DNA of 64,000 bases, taken from the NCBI GenBank assembly GCA_028712795.1, contig JAQTPT010000005.1, forward strand, positions 46,076-110,075, given 5' to 3'. The stretch comes from Methylococcales bacterium. Its GTDB lineage: Bacteria > Pseudomonadota > Gammaproteobacteria > Methylococcales > Methylomonadaceae. Below are positions 58,755 through 64,000 of the stretch, piece after piece (positions within the stretch are counted from its first letter, which is position 1; every line of letters starts with the position of its first letter). The notes under the pieces were generated by a model, which was given only the letters and a program-made list of their open reading frames with translations, had not been told where the DNA came from and searched no databases. A program made the translations under genes and the position numbers.

Positions 58755-59391
58755 CCACCCGCTCGCCGTCTAGCGGGCGGCTATGCACCCAACGGGCCAG
58801 GCCCAAGCACCTCGGCTTTTGAGTGGCTTTGCCGCCAGCCAATCATCAGGCCGGTTGGCCCAGGCAATGAAATCCCGATTGCGAATTCGACCCAGCCAAT
58901 GCCAGCCCAAACTTTCAACTTCGCGAAAAAATGGCGTGCGAAATCCGGAATCGGCAACGATGATAGGCGTTACATTGTCGGGTAGCAATGCTTGCAAGCT
59001 GCTGAAAAATCTCTTTTGTATCCTGCGGTTGCCCCGTTTTTAAACGGGATGAATTTCTTCGTACAGGGTAACGGAACGTCCTCCCGTAGGCCAGCGCCGC
59101 TCAAAAGAGCTGCTGATGCTGATCTGCCGTCAGGGGCGGCCAGTCGATAAGAATCAACGGCATGGGCAGGGACTGCAAAAGCCATTGGGCCATAGCAGCG
59201 TATACCGCCATGCGTTCGGTGTTGAGATGGCAATTACCGGCCAAGCGATCCATGCGTTTGATATAGGCTGGTCCGGAAATCGACCGTCCGAGCTCCGTAA
59301 TCGATATAGATGCTCCACTCAGACCAGCCCCGACAGCAGCCATCAGAGCTCTGAGCCGGGAAGCATGAATGTTTGGAAGCCTCACCTTCAA
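58755..59391 (-). pseudogene. Decayed IS4-family transposase
   Basis: Pieces of one DDE transposase occur in successive frames. The N-terminal part (59391-59104) has LPMPLILIDWPPL with the first Asp and ends at a TGA. GRSVTLYEEIHPV follows in a shifted frame and reaches a TAA. NVTPIIVADSGFRTPFFREV (second Asp) continues from about 58990, and LARWVHSRPLDGE lies in yet another frame near 58800. The C-terminal Glu region is missing. The gap to 58458 holds an unexplained open frame. Confidence 0.8.
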
Positions 59392-59487
59392 TAAGTTATG
59401 CAGCAGAGCAATAATTGATATAAATTTATCCTTCCAAGTTATTATAATTGAATAAATTACCTGATTAGCAAGATGAGTCAGCTAATG

Positions 59488-59530
59488 TAAAGGGTTCGTC
59501 GTTCCGGCAATCCATGCCGGTATGACGTTG
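59488..59530. repeat. REP-like sequence
   Basis: CGTCGTTCCGGCAATCCATG followed by CCGGTATGACG contains CCGGCA/TGCCGG arms around 59503-59522 and resembles common dispersed proteobacterial repeats. A second short repeat-like stretch (GGATTGCCCAACGGCGAATC) lies near 59674-59693. No gene is seen in 59392-59735. Confidence 0.5.
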
Positions 59531-59735
59531 CTGCTGAAGCATCTTTATAATCAGGATGAATTATGCTCAGCTCAGAGCGGCTAAATCTTGTTTTTATCCT
59601 GATTTTGTCCAACAATGCATTATTTTTTATTGATATTTGGTGGGGATACCTCAGCGTCAAGCCTTAGTTTTGCGGATTGCCCAACGGCGAATCCACCCTA
59701 CAGCTCTATTTTGTGGATGCTAATTTAATAATTGG

Positions 59736-60890
59736 CTATTTCAATTCTAAAAAACGTATACAAACAGGAGAGCTTAGTTTAGTTGAATCAGAAATTTGAT
59801 TTAATTTACCGGTAGTCTTATCGATCCGGAAGAGCACAATATTGCCCGAGTCCTGGTTAGCTGCAAAAAGCCATAGTCCGGTCGGATCGATCTCAAAATT
59901 ACGGGGGGTCTTCCCGCCGCTTGGAAACCATTCAACGGGAGTCAAGCTTCCATCGACGGAATTTATGCTGAAGAGCCCGATACTATTATCTCCCCTGTTC
60001 GATACATAAAGAAACCGGCCTTTTGCATCAACTATTATCTCCGCCGCAGTGTTTTTACCGGAAAAATTCCTTGGCAGCGTTGAGAGGGTCTGCTTCGTTT
60101 GCATCGTACCGTTTTCTGACTCAAAAGAAAAAGCTGTAATTGTTGATGTTAACTCATTCAGGACGTAAACAAATTTTCCGGAGGAATTAAAGGCGAGATG
60201 CCTCGGTCCTGAACCGGGTTCTAACTTTGCAAAACCTGAACCAGCAGGCGTTAGAGAACCTGTTTTAGCATCGAGCCGGTTAATTAAAACCTTGTCAATT
60301 CCCAGATCAGCCGTTATGACAAACTTGTTGTCATTCGTTGCCTGGATAAAATGAGCATGCGGCCCGGCCTGACGATCAAGGTTCGAACCTGATCCGGAAT
60401 CTTGTATCATTGAGGTATGGGGGCCAAGTTGGCCATCATTCCTTATCGGGAATACGGCCACATTTCCACCGTTATAATTGGCAACCATCAGGTATCGGCC
60501 TGACTTATCCAGCGATAAATGTGCCGGAGCAGCACCGAGCGACGAAATTTGCTGAAGCAATTTTAACTTACCCGGCTGTCGGCCGATCGCAAATACGCTT
60601 ACCGCCCCTGTTGGCTGATTTTGAAATGAATCAAGCTCATTTACCGCATACAGAAAACGTCCCGCAGAATCTATGGTGATAAAGGATGGATTCACTGTTT
60701 TAGCCGCAAGACCTAGCGGACTTAATTCACCCTTTGCGGGATTGAAATGGTATGCATAAATACCATCGCTTCCATGGCCGGTATAAGTTCCCACATAAAC
60801 GAGGAATTCATTTTTAGGTGATGAGCAGGCTTGAACAAGCAGAAAAGATATGAGTAAAGATACCCATTTTAAAATCCTTATATGTGTCAT
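59736..60890 (-). CDS. Lactonase-family beta-propeller lipoprotein
   Basis: This protein has 384 residues. A signal peptide ends in the lipobox VQAC with Cys22, so the protein is probably a periplasmic lipoprotein. The seven-bladed lactonase (YbhE/6-phosphogluconolactonase-like) pattern is clear: VYVGTYTGHGSDGIYAY, then repeated blades such as AGRFLYAVNELD, GRYLMVANYNGGN, GPRHLAFNSSGKFVYVLNE and GRFLYVSNRGDNSI. The export signal argues against a cytosolic pentose-phosphate role; a lactone-cleaving activity outside the cytosol is inferred. Confidence 0.88.
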   Translation of the reverse strand: MTHIRILKWVSLLISFLLVQACSSPKNEFLVYVGTYTGHGSDGIYAYHFNPAKGELSPLGLAAKTVNPSFITIDSAGRFLYAVNELDSFQNQPTGAVSVFAIGRQPGKLKLLQQISSLGAAPAHLSLDKSGRYLMVANYNGGNVAVFPIRNDGQLGPHTSMIQDSGSGSNLDRQAGPHAHFIQATNDNKFVITADLGIDKVLINRLDAKTGSLTPAGSGFAKLEPGSGPRHLAFNSSGKFVYVLNELTSTITAFSFESENGTMQTKQTLSTLPRNFSGKNTAAEIIVDAKGRFLYVSNRGDNSIGLFSINSVDGSLTPVEWFPSGGKTPRNFEIDPTGLWLFAANQDSGNIVLFRIDKTTGKLNQISDSTKLSSPVCIRFLELK

Positions 60891-61114
60891 CTCTTTTAAA
60901 TATTTTTTTGATGATTTATTGGCATGCTATTTATAAATGATAGGAAATTCAATAGCTTATGACTGAGTATCCCACCTTAAATTCATTATCACAAGCACCA
61001 TTTTTTACTTTTCCAGCACTTGCCCGGGCTCATGCCAATCTCGCCCGATCCAAAAATCAAACAAAAATCAGCCCATTTGCCATGCGGCCAAAACCGTTTT
61101 AACAACCCGCTGGA

Positions 61115-61220
61115 TATATTCATTGGAATCCCGTCAAACATGGCCGAGTACAACGTGTCGTAGACTGGCCGCATTCAAGTTTTCATCAGTTTGTGGCGCG
61201 GGGTGTTTATCCGGTTAACA
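61115..61220 (+). pseudogene. REP-associated tyrosine transposase (RAYT) remnant
   Basis: Thirty-five codons read YIHWNPVKHGRVQRVVDWPH and SSFHQFVARGVYP, the C-terminal signature of RAYT/Y1 transposases. The catalytic HUH and Tyr part is lost; a TAA precedes it. RAYTs move REP palindromes, several of which occur in this window. The rest of 60891-61359 shows nothing else. Confidence 0.75.
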
Positions 61221-61359
61221 AGGGACATCCTGGAGATTTCAGTTTTCATGGCAAACGCATGACTCGAAACAGGCACATACTATGGCCCTGCATCTAGGCT
61301 ATTTGCTATCCACAAACCGCAAATACTGGTTATCGTGGCTTTAAGACGGGTTCCCAGCA

Positions 61360-62073
61360 CTATTCTTGTGGGGGCTGTGCGGCTATCCTAGACATATACA
61401 AGACTGTGGTCACCTCCCCGTTACCGTCGTCAACTTGGTTATAGGTGACTTGTGGCAGGGTATCCCCAATTTGCGTAACCAAGTTGTCAAGAGATTTTGA
61501 CGCACTGACTTGTTCAGTAACTGCCAGTTCAACCCTGCAGGTGGTTGACTTACATTCAATGTTCCGGACAGCATCCCTCATCGCAGGATTCTTGTCCATG
61601 ACTTCCCGTAGTCTGGAAGATGTCTGAGGTGCCCATTGCCCATCCGACGGTTCCTGCCGGAACTCGTTTTCCTTCGCTACCATAAGTTCTTTGTACTCGC
61701 CTTCCACTTCAGATTGGGCATTAGGATCATTGCGGACATTCCTGTTGGTTTCATCTTCGGATGAAGCTTGAGGATCATCTCTCATGGCTTGATCCTGCAA
61801 TTGATGCCTTAACGCTGTGACTTCCGAAGCAAGCATGGCCAGTTTCGCATTCACCTCGCTTTTGTAGGCTTGCAACTCATCATGTGGATTCGACGCTGGC
61901 TTTTTTAAGATCGCGTCTTGAGCCGGATCTTTCGTCGATTGGCCCGAAAATAACGAAGTTTTCTGATCCGTTGATATGCTATCAGAAGGAGTATTTATCC
62001 TCGATTGTAGATAGTATCCACCAAGCATAATTCCAGTTGCCAAGACGAGTACTGAAATGGGCATAGTTTTCAT
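61360..62073 (-). CDS. Membrane-anchored protein with coiled coil, unknown
   Basis: From ATG 62073, with AAGGA 9 bases upstream, this is 237 residues. One N-terminal span (ISVLVLATGIMLGGYYL) is followed by a Ser/Asp-rich linker, a short coiled coil (VNAKLAMLASEVTALRHQLQ) and a charged stretch. The C-terminal domain has paired cysteines in ECKSTTCRVEL, likely a periplasmic disulfide. I do not recognise a named family. Confidence 0.65.
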   Translation of the reverse strand: MKTMPISVLVLATGIMLGGYYLQSRINTPSDSISTDQKTSLFSGQSTKDPAQDAILKKPASNPHDELQAYKSEVNAKLAMLASEVTALRHQLQDQAMRDDPQASSEDETNRNVRNDPNAQSEVEGEYKELMVAKENEFRQEPSDGQWAPQTSSRLREVMDKNPAMRDAVRNIECKSTTCRVELAVTEQVSASKSLDNLVTQIGDTLPQVTYNQVDDGNGEVTTVLYMSRIAAQPPQE

Positions 62074-62320
62074 TGGTAGTTTCCTTGACAACAAGGTTGA
62101 TAACTATTAGGCTAAAAGTTTCCCACACCGTCAGGATCCCTGCCCCTAATTGTGGGAAACCGCTGACACTGGTTATTTCCGTCTAAGGGTACCTTATTTT
62201 AAATTGAAGCATGTTCCCACCCCCTCGACAAGGTCGGACAGCACTACCAGAAAAAACCATTGCACCTTAATTTTTCCAGGTTTGGGTTGTTACTTACCCA
62301 AGGATCATCCTGTGGAAAAC

Positions 62321-62803
62321 TCAATACTCAATGAGATCAATATCTTTGAGTACTGCGTTGTAGTTACCCGGCAGGTAACAACGGACGCTGGCGCTATAAG
62401 CAGATCTCCCCACGTTAGGTATCGTAAGACCGATCGTATTAAAACCCGAAAAACTCTTTGTGGCATAGACTGAGCCAAGGGGTGTGCTGGTGAGGGAGTC
62501 ATAGATGGTAAACGTGCAGCTTGTGGTCATGGCACCAGAATGATAAATGTCCACGTAGGCAGTAGCCCCAGTTCTGAAGGCGAGGGGTCTCACTAGAGGG
62601 CAAATCACCCATACTGGACCACCTCCGGTAATCCTTGTCCCCAAATCGAGATAATCGATACGGGCAGTCTCTGAAGCATTGTAATTTTTGCAAATCGTAC
62701 CCGAATGGTAGGTGGAGACGGAAGCTTGCGCCGTTTGGGCGGATCCCAGGAAAGCAAACCAGGCAAACAGCATGGCAATGGTAAAACGAATTGTGAATTT
62801 CAT
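62321..62803 (-). CDS. Secreted small protein, unknown
   Basis: This protein has 160 residues. A signal peptide ends near residue 27 (AQAS). The mature part is Ser/Thr/Gly-rich and beta-like, with four or more cysteines (ICKNYNAS, VICPL, SCTFTIY, RCYLPG) that could form disulfides. No charged catalytic pattern is visible. It may be an exported binding or surface protein, but the family is unknown to me. It has good codon structure and stands alone. Confidence 0.65.
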   Translation of the reverse strand: MKFTIRFTIAMLFAWFAFLGSAQTAQASVSTYHSGTICKNYNASETARIDYLDLGTRITGGGPVWVICPLVRPLAFRTGATAYVDIYHSGAMTTSCTFTIYDSLTSTPLGSVYATKSFSGFNTIGLTIPNVGRSAYSASVRCYLPGNYNAVLKDIDLIEY

Positions 62804-63321
62804 GTCGAATCTCCTACAGAAAGTAAGTGGATTGAAGTGCCAATTCTAACTTTCCACGATTCAAAGCTTGAAAACGGAAATCAACCTTGTCGTCAGATAA
62901 AATCGAGACTTTTGGAAGCTGGTGTTTTGAATGTTACGTTATACACAATATAAATACAATGTAAAATTTTCCTACTACCCAAACCCTGCAGTCAAACCCC
63001 TAGAAATGACAAATAATATTTATAAATCAATTGAATAATGTTATAAGAAAGCAATTATATTAGCAATTCACTTTTTTCATATACTTGAAAGTTGTACAAC
63101 GAAACTCAGCTCAATTTTCATGTTTCGTACTTTGATTTCGGATATGCGTTTTATGGTACGAAAAACAGCTTTAAATCTGTCAAAATTTAACCTCTTAGAG
63201 GTATAAGGTCCAGTACCAAAATAACGTTCGATTTTTTGAACAATACAAAAGGACCTCGACACTGCCTTATGGCCTAAAAATGAAGGAATCGTTGCCGTAC
63301 CCCCATTGGACATCAAACCAC
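62804..63321. other. AT-rich intergenic region
   Basis: About 520 bases, strongly AT-rich. A minus-strand open frame of 79 codons (63077-63316, with KIERYFGTGPY and FKAVFRTIKRISEIK) begins just after the DUF3455 stop. It is basic and could be part of a decayed mobile gene, but I cannot place it. Confidence 0.4.
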
Positions 63322-63912
63322 TTAATCTTCTGCTTTGTAAAATTTGTAGTCCGCAGTATAAGGCACATCTGCTTCAACGCCCACAGTAGTGGCGTCACAG
63401 CCCGACGCAGGAGCTATGCCACCAACTGTGTTTACACGTTGTATGAAAGTGACATCGCCAAACAAGTGGCCAGGAGTTACTTGAGCTGCACTTAGCAAAA
63501 GCTGAGGTATTGCATTCAAGTTGTCGGATACTATGGATTGGCATTTAGTACCTTGTACTGCGCTATCATCTCTATACCCGATGGATTTCCATCGTGGTCC
63601 TGCATAATGAATGGCAGCGTTTCCGTTTCCGTTTCCATCTCTATTTTCATCTTCGCCACTGGACAGGGTGGCTACGGGCGAACGGAATACCCAGGAATAT
63701 GTAACCGTGGCATTAGAACTCCCTTTACAATCATATACTTGAATGCCTTTTGCGGGCAAAGTGAGTTTTAGTACATTGCCTAATGGCGGTTTAATGTCGT
63801 TAGGCAATGTCTGAGTACAATCTGCATGAATAAACATTGAAAACGTCGAAGTCGATAATACTAAACTAGCAGTGGTGTCAATGGTCAACAGAATTGAGCC
63901 ATTATCGGCCAT
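63322..63912 (-). CDS. DUF3455 protein with 5' end replaced by a repeat
   Basis: The mature part matches DUF3455: LKLTLPAKGIQVYDCKG, YSWVFRSPVATL, IHYAGPRWKS, then VTFIQRVNTVGGIAPASGCD and VPYTADYKFYKAED at the end. Such proteins are normally exported. Here the first 12 codons from ATG 63912 lie inside repeat copy B, and the residues after them (ASLVLSTSTFSMFIHA) look like a signal-peptide core lacking its basic start. The original start was therefore probably lost, and it is unclear whether the protein is still made or exported. Confidence 0.75.
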   Translation of the reverse strand: MADNGSILLTIDTTASLVLSTSTFSMFIHADCTQTLPNDIKPPLGNVLKLTLPAKGIQVYDCKGSSNATVTYSWVFRSPVATLSSGEDENRDGNGNGNAAIHYAGPRWKSIGYRDDSAVQGTKCQSIVSDNLNAIPQLLLSAAQVTPGHLFGDVTFIQRVNTVGGIAPASGCDATTVGVEADVPYTADYKFYKAED

Positions 63913-64000
63913 TAATTTTGAGCCACTTTTCCAGAGAAAAATTACTTGTTCAGTTTTGATTTGAGTCGATAGCTTTCCCCTCCCAGCATAAAAATGTGTG
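63876..64000 (+). repeat. Dispersed repeat copy B (IS-end-like)
   Basis: This is the second copy of the repeat at 20884-21014, in the same orientation, cut off by the window edge. It begins TGTCAAT and has TTGAGCCA twice. It supplies the apparent start codon of the DUF3455 gene. Confidence 0.8.

Noticed and set aside
58552..58842. Minus-strand frame continuing past the IS4 fragment (VPVILLSEDLIGG and FEGFTALLMPS)
   Set aside because: Its first part belongs to the transposase remnant; the rest is unrecognised and lacks a start of its own, so no gene is called.

Overview
The window looks like a chromosomal piece of a gammaproteobacterium, most likely a methanotroph of the Methylococcales. The main pointers are a complete early hopanoid pathway (squalene synthase, squalene-hopene cyclase, HpnG, HpnH, an HpnO-like aminotransferase), copper-handling CopC/CopD next to it, and a cyanide-insensitive bd oxidase. 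No methane monooxygenase, rRNA, tRNA or CRISPR array was seen, so the taxonomic call is an inference.

Layout. 0.2-1.0 kb: coaD and a YfhL-type ferredoxin. 1.3-13.9 kb: an isoprenoid/hopanoid block. On the minus strand sqs, shc, hpnG, hpnO, copC, copD and dxs follow one another closely; on the plus strand hpnH, hpnM and an MlaA-like lipoprotein gene diverge from them. 14.1-15.8 kb: apt, ispA, xseB. 16.1-20.4 kb: SulP transporter, type II sulfide:quinone oxidoreductase and a persulfide dioxygenase-rhodanese fusion, a plausible sulfide-handling operon. 20.7-30.3 kb: a 46-residue membrane protein, a PAS/PP2C regulator, a lytic transglycosylase, purT, a membrane MutS-like ATPase, hemH, folE and an adenylate-forming ligase.

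30.4-35.2 kb is an accessory island packed with toxin-antitoxin modules. Four antitoxins (VapB, BrnA, HigA-like, addiction-module type) are intact, but each partner toxin is broken in a different way: truncation, nonsense codon, frameshifts, truncation. Only the last pair (DUF4258 plus YgiT zinc finger) is complete. Direct repeats bracket two of the modules, and a relic antitoxin promoter lies nearby. A DUF3800 gene sits inside the island.

35.3-54.4 kb: xth and a uracil-DNA glycosylase, several membrane proteins, a 2'-5' RNA ligase gene broken by one stop codon, trkA-trkH, an IS4 remnant and a MITE-like element, a KefB-like antiporter, pirin, cioAB and envelope proteins of unknown function.

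54.8-57.6 kb, visibly richer in GC than its surroundings, holds an MGDG-synthase-like glycosyltransferase whose stop codon overlaps the start of a family 1 glycoside hydrolase: a likely imported glycolipid or glycoside cassette. A large nested palindrome follows it. 58-64 kb is a repeat-rich end with a YceK-like lipoprotein, a decayed IS4 transposase, a lactonase-like lipoprotein, a REP-transposase remnant and three exported or membrane proteins. The last of these, a DUF3455 protein, has its 5' end formed by a repeat that also occurs near 20.9 kb.
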